NCBI RefSeq assembly: GCF_035917275.1
Contig: NZ_CP108510.1
Location: 252,405-316,404, forward strand
DNA from: Streptomyces sp. NBC_01237
GTDB taxonomy: Bacteria > Actinomycetota > Actinomycetes > Streptomycetales > Streptomycetaceae
DNA length: 64,000 nucleotides
Direction of reading: 5' to 3'
Shown piece after piece: positions 1 through 8,856 of this stretch. The notes below the pieces were generated by a model that had not been told where the DNA came from, ran no database searches, and worked only from the letters and a program-made list of their open reading frames with translations. The stretch's first letter is position 1. Each line of letters begins with the position of its first letter. The position numbers and the translations under genes were made by a program.

Positions 1-253
1 CGTAGCACCGGCGGTCGGCGCTGCGGCGCAGCGCGGCGGCCCGGTCCCGTTCCGTGTCGTCGAGCACGAGACGGGCGAGCTCCGCCACCTTCTCCGGGTG
101 CGTGTTCGCGTCCGCCAGCCACAGGTGCGCGGCGCCGTCGGGCAGTCGCAGCGGACCGGGGGGAGCCCCGGGTGTCAGGACTGCGGGTATCCGCGGCGCG
201 GGTGACGCGGGCGCCCCGCACCGCGGACTCCGGACAGCGAGGTCAGCGCGCAT
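1..253 (-). CDS. Sfp-type 4'-phosphopantetheinyl transferase, N-terminal part, cut by the left edge
   Basis: Only the first 84 residues are in the window. The reading frame opens with ATG at 253-251, overlapping the stop of the upstream gene (243-623) by 11 bases, so the two are probably translationally coupled. After a Pro/Ala-rich leader comes the typical start of Sfp-type transferases: a VHVW-like strand (AAHLWLAD), then a stretch ending in LDDTERDRAAALRR and the DRR..Y pattern. Such enzymes load the phosphopantetheine arm onto carrier proteins. In this cluster it could serve the free acyl carrier protein near 60.7 kb, because the enediyne PKS has its own transferase domain. The catalytic magnesium-binding part lies outside the window, so activity cannot be judged. 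Confidence 0.6.
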   Translation of the reverse strand, partial: MRADLAVRSPRCGAPASPAPRIPAVLTPGAPPGPLRLPDGAAHLWLADANTHPEKVAELARLVLDDTERDRAAALRRSADRRCY

Positions 254-623
254 GGCCGGTGGCCGTCGCGGCGACGAACCGGTACACGTCGTCCAGGAGG
301 CCGTCGGTGTGCCGGACACCGTCCGCCCCGTACGCGTGCCCCGTCAGGACCGGCAGTACGTCCGCCAGGAGCGCGGCCAGTTCGCCGCCGTTCTCCTGGA
401 CCAGGGCGACGGCCCCTTCCCACAGCGCGGTACGCACCCGCTCCGCGGTGAGCAGGCCGTCGCCCGCTGCCGCGACGGTGAGCAGGCCGGCGATGCGCCG
501 CTCCAGCGGCGTGGGTGTCCAGGCGCCGCACCGCGCGCGCTCGGCGAGTGCGTCCAGGCCCTCGCACAGACGCGTTTCCGCCGGCCGTGGCGTACTCGGG
601 AGCTGTGCTGTGGTGTTCGGCAT
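243..623 (-). CDS. Hypothetical protein, 126 aa
   Basis: I do not recognise this small, mostly helical protein. It starts with ATG at 623 and sits between metK (ends 65 bases upstream) and the transferase gene, whose start it overlaps, so it is probably co-transcribed with both. The sequence is acidic, has a run of alanine/leucine-rich helices and no signal peptide or membrane segment. The overlap with a carrier-protein-activating enzyme suggests a role in the biosynthetic cluster, but nothing in the sequence names a reaction. Confidence 0.6.
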   Translation of the reverse strand: MPNTTAQLPSTPRPAETRLCEGLDALAERARCGAWTPTPLERRIAGLLTVAAAGDGLLTAERVRTALWEGAVALVQENGGELAALLADVLPVLTGHAYGADGVRHTDGLLDDVYRFVAATATGHAR

Positions 624-688
624 GGTGACTCCTCACGGAGGGACGGGTGTCGGACGGGATGCCGCGCACTGCCCCCGGCGGCGGCCTT

Positions 689-1867
689 TCAGGAGGAGGT
701 GGCCGGCGCGCCGACGGCGCGGCGCAGCGCCTCGACGCGGTCGGTGCGCTCCCAGGTGAAGTCGGGGAGTTCGCGGCCGAAGTGGCCGTACGCGGCGGTC
801 CGGGCGTAGATCGGCCGGAGCAGGTCGAGGTCGCGGATGATCGCGGCCGGGCGGAGGTCGAAGACCTCGCCGATGGCCTGCTGGATGCGGTGCGGCGGCA
901 CGGTGTGGGTGCCGAAGGTCTCGACGAACAGGCCGACCGGTTCGGCCTTGCCGATCGCGTACGCGACCTGGACCTCGCAGCGGGAGGCGAGGCCCGCCGC
1001 CACCACGTTCTTCGCGACCCAGCGCATCGCGTACGCCGCCGAACGGTCCACCTTCGAGGGGTCCTTGCCCGAGAAGGCGCCGCCACCGTGGCGGGCCATA
1101 CCGCCGTACGTGTCGATGATGATCTTGCGGCCGGTCAGCCCGGCGTCGCCCATCGGGCCACCGATCTCGAAACGGCCGGTCGGGTTCACCAGGAGGCGGT
1201 AGCCCTCGGTGTCCAGCTTGATGCCGTCCTCGACGAGCTGCGCCAGGACGTGCTCGACGACGAACTCACGGATGTCGGGCGCGAGCAGCGAGTCCAGGTC
1301 GATGTCGCTCGCGTGCTGCGAGGAGACGACGACCGTGTCGAGGCGGACCGCCTTGTCACCGTCGTACTCGATGGTGACCTGCGTCTTGCCGTCCGGGCGC
1401 AGGTACGGGATGGTCCCGTTCTTGCGGACCTCGGACAGCCGGCGCGAGAGCCGGTGCGCCAAGTGGATCGGGAGCGGCATCAGCTCGGGCGTCTCGTCGC
1501 ACGCGTAACCGAACATCAGGCCCTGGTCGCCCGCGCCGCCGGTGTCCACCCCCTGCGCGATGTCGGGCGACTGCCCGCCGATCGACACCGAGACACCGCA
1601 GGAGGCACCGTCGAAGCCCTTGGCCGAGGAGTCGTAGCCGATCTCCAGGACCTTCTCGCGCACCAGCCGGGCGATGGGCACGTAGGCCGCGGTGCTCACC
1701 TCGCCCGCGACGTGCACCAGGCCGGTGGTGACCATGGTCTCCACCGCGACCCGTGCGTGCGGGTCCGCGCGCAGCAGCGCGTCGAGCACGGTGTCGCTGA
1801 TCTGATCGGCGATCTTGTCCGGATGTCCTTCGGTCACGGACTCCGAGGTGAACAGTCTCCCGGCCAT
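689..1867 (-). CDS. metK: S-adenosylmethionine synthetase
   Basis: A full-length 392-residue methionine adenosyltransferase, which makes S-adenosylmethionine from methionine and ATP. Family signatures are clear: [11 protein letters not shown] near the N-terminus, the GAGDQG motif in the middle, and the glycine-rich [19 protein letters not shown] loop towards the C-terminus. The start [10 protein letters not shown] (ATG at 1867) is preceded by GAGAGGAA eight bases upstream, so longer upstream extensions are unlikely. It heads a leftward group with two small genes. A metK copy in a biosynthetic cluster on a plasmid-like replicon is probably a second copy that boosts methyl donor supply; the chromosomal gene would be elsewhere. 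Confidence 0.95.
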   Translation of the reverse strand: MAGRLFTSESVTEGHPDKIADQISDTVLDALLRADPHARVAVETMVTTGLVHVAGEVSTAAYVPIARLVREKVLEIGYDSSAKGFDGASCGVSVSIGGQSPDIAQGVDTGGAGDQGLMFGYACDETPELMPLPIHLAHRLSRRLSEVRKNGTIPYLRPDGKTQVTIEYDGDKAVRLDTVVVSSQHASDIDLDSLLAPDIREFVVEHVLAQLVEDGIKLDTEGYRLLVNPTGRFEIGGPMGDAGLTGRKIIIDTYGGMARHGGGAFSGKDPSKVDRSAAYAMRWVAKNVVAAGLASRCEVQVAYAIGKAEPVGLFVETFGTHTVPPHRIQQAIGEVFDLRPAAIIRDLDLLRPIYARTAAYGHFGRELPDFTWERTDRVEALRRAVGAPATSS

Positions 1868-2292
1868 GCCAGTGATTCCTCTCGGAGAATGGGAATGCGG
1901 TGCCGTCGCGGCGTTTCCGGCACACCACGGCGCACGCATGGAGCCACTGTCCATCCAAAGGACGAACGCGCCCCGTGGACACGGCGACTTGGACAAGTGT
2001 CGGGAGGGACCGTCCGCGCAGCGCACTCAGGCAGGTCGCGGGGGCCGCGGAGCCGCACGGGCCGAAGGGCGGCGGCTCCCGCGGCTCTGCGCACAGGAGA
2101 AGACGACCCCGGCGGCGGCAGGTCCGAGAATGTTCCTTCTCCAGCTGATCACCACCGTGCTGTCCCGGGGCGACGTGCTCCCGGGAGGTCTGCCGGATCG
2201 GAACCGTCGCCCCTCGCCGCCACGGTTCTCCCGGACACCATGCCGTGGCCGCGAGGCCGGTCCCGGCTCCCACCCGGCAAGGGAGGCAGAGC
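1868..2292. other. Divergent intergenic region, no gene seen
   Basis: This 425-base gap separates leftward metK from the rightward gene at 2293. Both flanking genes have good ribosome-binding sites at its edges, so it should hold two opposite promoters. I see no further gene with convincing coding character, and no riboswitch-like structure I would defend upstream of metK. Confidence 0.4.
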
Positions 2293-2703
2293 ATGAGCGA
2301 CATCCGCCCGGCGGCCCACGGGGCCGAGAGCGAACCATCGGCAGCGGCGGTGCTCACCGCGGCCGCCGCCGCTTCCACCGCCTACACCGCGGCGGCCGCG
2401 AAGGGCGCCGCCACGGCGCTGGTACGCATGTTCGTGGACCAGGGGGTGTTCGGCGTCGCCCTCCACGACCCGGCGCCGGACGTGCAGGCGGGCCCGGCGC
2501 CCGCGCCCGCCTCCGTGCCCGAGGACGCCGAGGCCGCCGGACCCACCGACTGGGACCGGATGTGCGCGGCCGTCGCGCAGGCCGAGGCGCGCCGTGCCAC
2601 CGACAACGGCGCGGCCCTCCCCCCGCTGCGTCTGATGGGCGAGGCGGTGGCCCGGACCGCGGCCCGCAAGCCCGCGCTGCGCGCCGTGCCGCCCGCCGCT
2701 TAG
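2293..2703 (+). CDS. Hypothetical protein, 136 aa, alanine-rich
   Basis: The start ATG at 2293 follows GGGAGG at a normal distance. The protein begins with an Ala-rich helical stretch, has a Pro/Ala-rich linker near the middle (PGPAPAPASVPED) and a second helical part. There is no signal peptide and no recognised domain. It is followed 98 bases later by an AhpD-like gene on the same strand, so the two may form a small operon transcribed away from metK. Function unknown. Confidence 0.55.
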   Translation: MSDIRPAAHGAESEPSAAAVLTAAAAASTAYTAAAAKGAATALVRMFVDQGVFGVALHDPAPDVQAGPAPAPASVPEDAEAAGPTDWDRMCAAVAQAEARRATDNGAALPPLRLMGEAVARTAARKPALRAVPPAA

Positions 2704-2801
2704 CAGTTCTGAGGATGCGTCATGCCGGGCCGCGGGGTCAGGATCGGGCGCACGTCGCGCCGGCCGTCGGCGGGGGTGCGGAATCGGGACCCAGGAGGTG
2801 C

Positions 2802-3848
2802 ATGACCGTGAGGCCGGTTGTCAGGGCAGTGCTGCGGGGCGCGCTCAAGGATGTGCGGTACGTGCGGGTGGTCGCGCCCGCCGAGGCGTACGGGCCGGTG
2901 GCCGAGGTGTACGCCCAGGTGGAACGGGACTTCGGGGTACTGGCCCCGCCGGTGGCCCTGCACTCCCCCGCTCCCGCCGTGCTCGCCGCGGGCTGGCTGA
3001 TGCTGCGGGAGACGCTGCTGGTCGAAGGGGCGGCGGGCCGGGCGGCCAAGGAGGTCACGGCGACCGCGGTCTCCGAGGCCAACTCCTGCTCGTACTGCGT
3101 CGATGTCCACCGGGCCACGCTCCAGACCCTGGAGGCGGAGCCGGCCGGGACCGATGCCGCGCTCGTCGCGTGGGCACGCGCGACGGGCCGCCCCGTCGAG
3201 GAGGGCCGTCAGGCGCCCGTCCTGCCGTTCTCGGCCGCCGCGGCGGCCGAGATCCAGGGCGTGGCCGTCACCTTCCACTACATCAACCGGATGGTCGCCG
3301 TCTTCCTCGCCGACTCCCCCGTGCCCGACCAGGCCCCCGGCTTCCTGCGCGGCACCATCCTGCGCACGGCCGCCCGCGCCATGCGGCCGGTCGGGCCGGG
3401 ACCGCTGCGGACCGGGGACTCGCTCGCCCTCCTGCCCGCCGCGCCCCTGCCGGCCGGCCTGGAGTGGGCGCGGGAGAGGCCGGCGGTGGCCGACGCGCTG
3501 GGGCGGGCGGTGGCGGCCGTGGACGACGCGGCGCGCTGGGTGCCCGAGCCGGTGCGCGAGCGGCTGCGGGAACGGCTGGCCGGCTGGGACGGCGGTCCGG
3601 TGGGCCTGAGCCGGGCCTGGCTCGGTCAGGCACTGGCCGGTCTGCCGGCGGACTGCCTGCCCACCGCGCGGCTCGCCCTGCTGACCGCGTTCGCCGCGCA
3701 CCAGGTCACCGACGCCGATGTGGCCGCGTTCCGTGAGCACCGGCCCGGTGACGGCGAGTTGATCCAGCTGACCTCCTGGGCCGCCCTGACCACCGCCGTC
3801 CACATCGGCGCCCGGTCGGCCATGCCCCGTCCGGCTCCCGGACGCTGA
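2802..3848 (+). CDS. AhpD / carboxymuconolactone decarboxylase-family protein
   Basis: A 348-residue protein starting at ATG 2802 behind an AGGAGG site. Around residue 95 it has the AhpD-type redox motif, SEANSCSYCVDVH, that is Glu...Cys-x-x-Cys...His, as in alkylhydroperoxidases that reduce peroxides through a dithiol. It is about twice the length of single-domain AhpD proteins; the C-terminal half lacks a second motif and may be a degenerate repeat. In the enediyne setting it could protect against oxidative by-products or act as a pathway isomerase/oxidase, but that is inference. It converges with the prephenate dehydrogenase gene 30 bases downstream. Confidence 0.8.
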   Translation: MTVRPVVRAVLRGALKDVRYVRVVAPAEAYGPVAEVYAQVERDFGVLAPPVALHSPAPAVLAAGWLMLRETLLVEGAAGRAAKEVTATAVSEANSCSYCVDVHRATLQTLEAEPAGTDAALVAWARATGRPVEEGRQAPVLPFSAAAAAEIQGVAVTFHYINRMVAVFLADSPVPDQAPGFLRGTILRTAARAMRPVGPGPLRTGDSLALLPAAPLPAGLEWARERPAVADALGRAVAAVDDAARWVPEPVRERLRERLAGWDGGPVGLSRAWLGQALAGLPADCLPTARLALLTAFAAHQVTDADVAAFREHRPGDGELIQLTSWAALTTAVHIGARSAMPRPAPGR

Positions 3849-3878
3849 GGCCCGGCACACCCGCCGGTGACCGGACGG

Positions 3879-4865
3879 TCATCCGGCGAGGCGGTGGATG
3901 CGCGGCATCGGCCCGGCGGGCCTGCCCGCGCGCAGACGCGAGGAGCGGTGCTGTGCCCGGAGCGGAGTGAGGGCGGCCACCGGCAGGTCCCGCAGCCGGG
4001 CCGCCGACAGGGGGCGGGCGGCGAGGAGTGCCGCGCGGCCCCGGTTCCCCCGGGCCACCAGCTCACCCGCGGCATCCGACGGATCGGCCCCGCCCTTCCT
4101 CAACTCCGCTGCCAGCGAGGCGAGTTCACCGGCCATCCGCTCCACCGTGTCCGCCACGGACGCGGCGTTCTGGCCCAGGATGTCGGCCCACAGCCGGGGA
4201 TCGCTGCCCGCGATCCGGGTGGTGTCACCCACTCCGGTGCCGGCCAGCGCCAGCACCTCGGGGCCGAGGTCGGTGAGCTGGGCGGCGAGCGCGGAGGAGA
4301 TCACCTGCGGTACGTGCGAGAGGGCGGCGACCGCCCGGTCGTGCGCCGCCGGCGTCAGGTCCTTGCGACGGCCCCCGCACACGAAGACCAGCTCGTCGAC
4401 GGCGGCGAGCGCCTCGGGATCGACGGTCGGGTAAGGGCAGAGGATCCAGGGCCGCCCGGTGAACAGGTCCGCCTGCGCCGCGCCGGGGCCGGAGAGTTCC
4501 CGGCCCGCCATCGGGTGTCCGGGAACGTAACCGAGCAGGTCGCTGCCGCGCAGCTCGGCCTCCGTCCAGATGTGCTCCTTGGCGCCGGCCACATCGGTGT
4601 AGGCGCGGCCGAGCCCCCGGGCCTGGGCGTCGCACAGGGTGTCCACGACGGCGGACGGCGGGGTGGCGATCACCACGAGGTCGGCGACCGGGGTGTCCTC
4701 GGTCAGTACGGTCCCCGCCCCCATCCGCCGCGCCTGGTCCAGTGCGTCGGGGTCGAGGTCGTCGAGGGCGACCTCCACGCCGGCCCGGGTCAGGGCCAGC
4801 GCGATGGACGTACCGATCAGGCCGCTGCCGATCACGATGACGCGTTCCAGGCCGGTGGTGGTCAT
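3879..4865 (-). CDS. tyrA: Prephenate dehydrogenase
   Basis: A 328-residue NAD-dependent dehydrogenase of the TyrA family, which turns prephenate into 4-hydroxyphenylpyruvate, the precursor of tyrosine. The N-terminal Rossmann motif GSGLIG is at residues 13-18, followed by the prephenate-family pattern DVAGAKEHI and the substrate-pocket segment GHPMAGRE near residue 118. The C-terminus ends in an Arg-rich tail. A pathway copy of tyrA fits enediynes decorated with tyrosine- or hydroxyphenyl-derived groups; here it would feed that branch from the shikimate pathway. No aminomutase is in the window, so the end use is unresolved. Confidence 0.9.
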   Translation of the reverse strand: MTTTGLERVIVIGSGLIGTSIALALTRAGVEVALDDLDPDALDQARRMGAGTVLTEDTPVADLVVIATPPSAVVDTLCDAQARGLGRAYTDVAGAKEHIWTEAELRGSDLLGYVPGHPMAGRELSGPGAAQADLFTGRPWILCPYPTVDPEALAAVDELVFVCGGRRKDLTPAAHDRAVAALSHVPQVISSALAAQLTDLGPEVLALAGTGVGDTTRIAGSDPRLWADILGQNAASVADTVERMAGELASLAAELRKGGADPSDAAGELVARGNRGRAALLAARPLSAARLRDLPVAALTPLRAQHRSSRLRAGRPAGPMPRIHRLAG

Positions 4866-4938
4866 GGTGCTCTCCTTGGTGGGCTTCTGGCGCGGGTACG
4901 GGGATGGCGGTGCGGGCGGCGGGGCCCGACCGGGCGGC

Positions 4939-5742
4939 TCACCGGTGGTCGTCCGCGAACTGGCCCGGCTTGCGCCCCTCACCGGCCGGGCCGCGGTAGG
5001 CCTGGGCGATGTCCAGCCACTTCTCGGCGTTCGCACCGGTCGCGGTCAGCGCGAGGTCCTCGCGGTGCCGGCGCCGGGTGACCAGCAGGGCGAAGTCGTG
5101 CGCGGGGCCCTGGATCGTGTCGGTGGCGTCCTCGGGGCCTGCCGTCCACACATCGCCGGACGGGGCGGTCAGGACGAAGCGGAGGGGCTCGGCGGGCGGG
5201 GTCAGACCGTGCGACTCGTAACCGAAGTCCCGGGTCAGCCAGGCGAAGTCGACGATGTTGCGCAGCCGCTCGGTGGGCTCCCTGCGGGCTCCCAGCGCGT
5301 CGGCGATGTCCTGTCCGTGGCCGAAGAGCTCCATGATCCCGGCGCAGGCCAGCACGACCGGCGGCAGCGGGTTGACCAGCCACGGCACGACCTGACCCGC
5401 CGGGACGGCGGCGAGCGCGTCGACCGACGCCTCGCCCTGGGCACGGAAGCGGGCGAGCAGTTCCTTGGGCGGGAAGCCGTTGAACTGCTTGAGCGCGGCG
5501 TTCACCGCGCCGTTGAAGTTCCCGGCGGCCGAGGCGGTGATGGCCTTGAACGCCTCCGCGTCGGAGGCGGCCGTCCTGGCCAGGGTGAAGATGAAGGTGA
5601 GGTGGGCGATCTGGTCGGCGACGCTCCAGCCCGGGGCGGGCGTCGGGGTGTGCCAGGCCTCGTCGTCGATGTTCTCCACCAGCCGGGCGACCTCGTCGAT
5701 GTCGGCGGTCAGGTGCTTGAGAACGTCATTGAGGGTGTTCAT
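4939..5742 (-). CDS. TIGR03084 / mycothiol-dependent-type metal-binding protein
   Basis: A 267-residue protein starting at ATG 5742 behind AAGGAGAAAG. It has the DinB/maleylpyruvate-isomerase-like four-helix layout: PGWSVADQIAHL near residue 45, with the first metal-binding histidine, and ELFGHGQDIADAL near residue 150, with a second. This matches the TIGR03084 branch common in actinobacteria, where a metal and mycothiol may take part in thiol chemistry. The substrate is unknown. In an enediyne producer, a thiol-dependent enzyme could serve detoxification or tailoring. Upstream lies a tandem 44-base repeat (5805-5892). Confidence 0.75.
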   Translation of the reverse strand: MNTLNDVLKHLTADIDEVARLVENIDDEAWHTPTPAPGWSVADQIAHLTFIFTLARTAASDAEAFKAITASAAGNFNGAVNAALKQFNGFPPKELLARFRAQGEASVDALAAVPAGQVVPWLVNPLPPVVLACAGIMELFGHGQDIADALGARREPTERLRNIVDFAWLTRDFGYESHGLTPPAEPLRFVLTAPSGDVWTAGPEDATDTIQGPAHDFALLVTRRRHREDLALTATGANAEKWLDIAQAYRGPAGEGRKPGQFADDHR

Positions 5743-5804
5743 TTCTTTCTCCTTCTCATACGGACTTCGAGGACGGGGTGGAGCCGGGACCCGGGAGGGG
5801 TCGG

Positions 5805-5892
5805 GTCCCGTGAAGCAACTCACTGGGCGTGCGAAGGGATCGGGGTCGGTCCCGTGAAGCAACTGACCTGGCGTGCAGAGGGATCGCCGCGC
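5805..5892. repeat. Two tandem 44-base repeats carrying a shared operator-like motif
   Basis: Two adjacent 44-base units (5805-5848 and 5849-5892) each begin GTCCCGTGAAGCAACT and differ at a few later positions. They lie between the thioesterase stop and the start of the TIGR03084-type gene. The AAGCAACTSAC core recurs upstream of the thioesterase (6441) and of the E8/E9 genes (8861), so these may be regulator-binding sites rather than chance repeats. Confidence 0.6.
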
Positions 5893-5901
5893 GGTTCGCG
5901 G

Positions 5902-6372
5902 TCAGGCGGCGGCCCGGCCGGCCAGGGAACGGGTCTGGCCCGAGTAGGGCGCGAGCGCCTCGGCCAGGGCCGCGGGGATCAGGGAGGGAACGGTGGCGGT
6001 GTTCGGGCCGCGCATGCAGGCGATCCGCTGCTTGCCGCGGGCCACCAGGGTCTCGCCGCCGTCCTCGGTCACCTTCACGTAGTCGAAGGTGAACTCCAGC
6101 TGGGTCTGGCCCAGTTCGGCCAGCCGCATCCGGATCGACAGCTCGTCGAAGGCCGTGATCTCGGCGAAGAACTCGCAGTCCACCTTGAGCGTGAAGAGCT
6201 TGAGGTCGTCCTGCACCTCGGCCAGCACCGAGGGCGCCTTCTGCTTGAGGAACAGCTCCCGGCAGCGGCCCTGCCAGCGCAGGTAGTTCACGTAGTAGAC
6301 GTTGCCCACGAGGTTGGTCTCCTCGAAGCCGACCGTGTGGGTGTACTCGAAGTAGTCCGTCGTCGCAGTCAT
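5902..6372 (-). CDS. Enediyne thioesterase, E10 type (first copy)
   Basis: A 156-residue single-domain hotdog thioesterase. Residues 20-39 read NLVGNVYYVNYLRWQGRCRE, the signature of E10/TEBC enzymes, which release the nascent polyene from the enediyne PKS. Length and pattern match that family well. It is transcribed alone or with the TIGR03084-type gene, about 7 kb from the PKS, which has a second, more divergent thioesterase beside it (12913-13377). On motif quality this copy looks like the canonical releasing enzyme. The perfect palindrome at 6434-6448 lies just upstream and may control it. Confidence 0.9.
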   Translation of the reverse strand: MTATTDYFEYTHTVGFEETNLVGNVYYVNYLRWQGRCRELFLKQKAPSVLAEVQDDLKLFTLKVDCEFFAEITAFDELSIRMRLAELGQTQLEFTFDYVKVTEDGGETLVARGKQRIACMRGPNTATVPSLIPAALAEALAPYSGQTRSLAGRAAA

Positions 6373-6433
6373 CGTCCGTAGCCCTTCGTCATGATCCGGG
6401 TGTCGTCAGGTGGTCAGGTCCGGCGTTCAGCCG

Positions 6434-6448
6434 GTTGTTTGAAACAAC
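6434..6448. promoter_or_regulatory. Perfect 15-base palindrome upstream of the thioesterase
   Basis: GTTGTTT and AAACAAC flank a single G. The site is 61 bases before the thioesterase start and its right half is part of the recurrent AARCAACTCRC motif. A dimeric regulator, perhaps the StrR-like protein encoded at 9057, could bind here. Confidence 0.5.
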
Positions 6449-6552
6449 TCACTCGCCGGACGCGTCCGCCCGAGGCGATCTCTCGCCGGTCGGACGCGTG
6501 GTGTGCCGGGTGCGCGGGGTGCGCCGGTGCGCGGGCGCTCGGGCGCGGGTGC

Positions 6553-8211
6553 TCAGGCGCGGGTCAGCGTGGGCAGCAGCGGCAGGACCTTCTTGCGGCC
6601 GCTGCGGGAGCCGTCGGGGGCGGGGGCGCCGTAGGTGACGGCGATTCCCTTGGCCTGGGCGGCCTGCACGATGCCGGGGATGGCGCGCTCGGCGAGCGCG
6701 GCGATGGTCATCGCGGGGTTGACTGTCAGCGCACCGGGCACGGCGGAGCCGTCGGTGACGAAGATCCCGGGGTGGTCGCGGAGCTCGTTGCGGTCGTCGA
6801 GCGCGGAGGTGTGCGGGTCGTCGCCCATCCGGCAGGAGGAGAGCGGGTGGACGGTGTAGGCACCGACCAGGTCGTTGGTCCAGGGCATCACCTTGGCCAG
6901 GCCGTCCTTCTCCAGGATCTCCTTGACCTCGGCGTCGGAGGCGTCCCAGGCGCCCAGGGTGTTCTTCGTGGGCTCGTACGTCAGGTTGCCCCGGCCGAGC
7001 ATCTGCTGCGAGATGCGGTGGGCGTTACCGGTGGCGGGCGGCGGACCGAACACTCCTTCGTTGTCGTCCTCGATCATCGAGAAGATCGTGAGCCAGGACG
7101 TCCACTTCTTGAGGATCTCCTTCTTCTCCTTGCCGAACCAGCTCGCGCCGGTGGCGTCGGGGACCTGGGCGAGGATCGTGCCGAGGCCCGGCGGGAAGTA
7201 GAGCTGTTCCAGGGAGTAGCGGGAGTATTCGGGCAGTGAGCCGTCCAGCTTGTCCCAGCTGGCCACGGTGGGGCCCTTGCCGATCTGGTTGGCGGCGTAC
7301 GCCAGTCCGTCGCCGCGGTCCAGTCCGAACAGCTCGGCGGCCTTCTCCTCGTCGATGATGGCGGTGTTGAGCCGTTCCCCGTTTCCGGAGAAGTAGCGGC
7401 CGACGGCCCGCGGCATCGTGCCGAGGTGGGGTTCGCTGCGCTGGAGGATGACCGGGGTGGCACCGGCTCCGGCGGCCATGACCACGATCTTCGCCTCGAT
7501 CACGCCGCTGCCGGCCTGGAGGCGGTAGTCCTCGTCGTGGATGACGTTGTAGTGGACCTGGTAGTCGCCGTCGGAGGTGCGCGATATGTGCTGCACCTCG
7601 TGCAGGGGGCGGATCTCCGCGCCGTGGGCGATGGCGGCCGGCAGATAGTTGACCAGCAGCGACTGCTTGGCCTCGAAGCGGCAGCCGGCCATCATCCAGT
7701 TGCAGTTGACGCACTTGGTGTTGTCGATGGCGACGGCGAGCGGGTTGGCGGTGCGGCCGGAGTGGTTGCAGGCGGCGGCCCACAGGCCACCGGCGTAGCT
7801 GACGTCCTTCCAGTCCTGCTTGGCGATCGACAGGGACTCCTCGACCCGGTCGTACCAGGGGTCGAGGGTGTCGCGGCTGACCGCGCCCGGCCACATCCGG
7901 CGGCCGATGGAGCCCTGCCGGTCGAAGACGAAGCGCGGGGCACGCGGCATCGCGGCGAAGTAGACGACGCTGCCGCCGCCGACGCAGTTGCCGCCCAGGA
8001 TGCTCATCCCGTTGCCGACCACGAAGTCGAAGGCCCGGGTGTAGGACGAGCCGAGCTTGTAGTCGTGTTCGAAGTCGTTGCTCTCCAGCCAGGGTCCGCG
8101 TTCCAGGACCGTGACCTTGGCGCCGCCGGCGGCCAGGTGGTAGGCGGCGATCGCGCCGCCGAAACCGCTGCCGATGACGAGGACGTCCGTGCGCTCGGCC
8201 GTGCTGCTCAT
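6553..8211 (-). CDS. GMC-family FAD oxidoreductase, enediyne E9 type
   Basis: A 552-residue flavoprotein of the glucose-methanol-choline oxidoreductase family. The FAD-binding GSGFGG motif is near residue 15, the NCVGGGSVVYFA segment near residue 75, and the C-terminal LSSCRMG...DGSAVPGALTVNPAMT block is the conserved end of the fold. Length and neighbourhood agree with the E9 oxidoreductase of nine-membered enediyne clusters. Its start overlaps the stop of the upstream E8-type gene by ATGA, so the two are coupled and probably work as a complex, as do GMC dehydrogenases with a small subunit. It likely oxidises an alcohol on the polyketide core; the exact step is not known to me. Confidence 0.88.
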   Translation of the reverse strand: MSSTAERTDVLVIGSGFGGAIAAYHLAAGGAKVTVLERGPWLESNDFEHDYKLGSSYTRAFDFVVGNGMSILGGNCVGGGSVVYFAAMPRAPRFVFDRQGSIGRRMWPGAVSRDTLDPWYDRVEESLSIAKQDWKDVSYAGGLWAAACNHSGRTANPLAVAIDNTKCVNCNWMMAGCRFEAKQSLLVNYLPAAIAHGAEIRPLHEVQHISRTSDGDYQVHYNVIHDEDYRLQAGSGVIEAKIVVMAAGAGATPVILQRSEPHLGTMPRAVGRYFSGNGERLNTAIIDEEKAAELFGLDRGDGLAYAANQIGKGPTVASWDKLDGSLPEYSRYSLEQLYFPPGLGTILAQVPDATGASWFGKEKKEILKKWTSWLTIFSMIEDDNEGVFGPPPATGNAHRISQQMLGRGNLTYEPTKNTLGAWDASDAEVKEILEKDGLAKVMPWTNDLVGAYTVHPLSSCRMGDDPHTSALDDRNELRDHPGIFVTDGSAVPGALTVNPAMTIAALAERAIPGIVQAAQAKGIAVTYGAPAPDGSRSGRKKVLPLLPTLTRA

Positions 8212-8786
8212 GCTGGGCTCCCGGAAGACGTGGTGTCGGGGTGGAGTCGGGCGAATTCCCGGCCGTAGCCGAAGTCCTTGAAGCGCCACAGGCCGTCCGC
8301 GTCGGGATGCGAGAGGCCCATGGCCGCGAGCCCGGGGTGACCGTCCGCCAGTGCCTGTGCGGTGTGCAGGTGCGCGGCCGAGTCGAAGGACATGTTGCAG
8401 AAGAGGGAGAGCATCACCCAGAAGTCCTTCTCCGGGTGACCCGGCTTCGTCAGCCGGAGGATCAGGGCGACGCGGTCGGGGTACTCCAGCGCCACGAAGG
8501 GCGGTACGGACGGGTCGAGGGTCAGGCCCTGCTCCCCGGCGTAGACCTCGGCGTGCTCGTTGACGAGGCGGGCCAGGTCGTCCAGGCCGTCGTGGATGCC
8601 GGTGGCATCCCATTCGAGGAGCTCCAGGGCCCCGGCCTGGACGGCGCCGCCGCCGGTGGAGACACCGGCGATGGCGCGGTCCTCGGGCGAGCGCTTCTGT
8701 CCAGGAACGATCGTGTCGGCATAGGCCTCCAGTGTCATCGTCCGGAGTTCGCCGTCCGGCGCCACTCGCTCATTTTCGTTTCGCAA
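8208..8786 (-). CDS. E8-type small subunit / partner of the GMC oxidoreductase
   Basis: A 192-residue protein that overlaps the oxidoreductase gene by four bases. The layout (TMTLEAYADTIVPGQ near the start, then helices with GHPEKDFWVMLSLFCNMSFDS) resembles gluconate-2-dehydrogenase subunit 3 and DUF5987 proteins, which accompany GMC flavoproteins. Size and place match the E8 protein of nine-membered enediyne clusters as I recall them. It has no clear export signal. The likely role is as small subunit of the E9 enzyme. The promoter region upstream (8787-9056) is shared with the divergent StrR-like regulator gene. Confidence 0.75.
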   Translation of the reverse strand: MRNENERVAPDGELRTMTLEAYADTIVPGQKRSPEDRAIAGVSTGGGAVQAGALELLEWDATGIHDGLDDLARLVNEHAEVYAGEQGLTLDPSVPPFVALEYPDRVALILRLTKPGHPEKDFWVMLSLFCNMSFDSAAHLHTAQALADGHPGLAAMGLSHPDADGLWRFKDFGYGREFARLHPDTTSSGSPA

Positions 8787-8856
8787 TGCTCTCTCCTTTC
8801 GGATAGTGCGGAGTGGGGCGCCTTGCGGCGTGACAGAAAGCTAGAACCGGTCTGCT

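Noticed and set aside
689..1867. metK taken as proof of a chromosomal core region
   Set aside because: The right half has plasmid partition, several plasmid-type replication modules and a telomere; cluster-linked metK copies are plausible. A chromosome end with an integrated plasmid stays possible.
1868..2292. A SAM-responsive riboswitch upstream of metK
   Set aside because: No convincing conserved core or pairing could be made out by eye.
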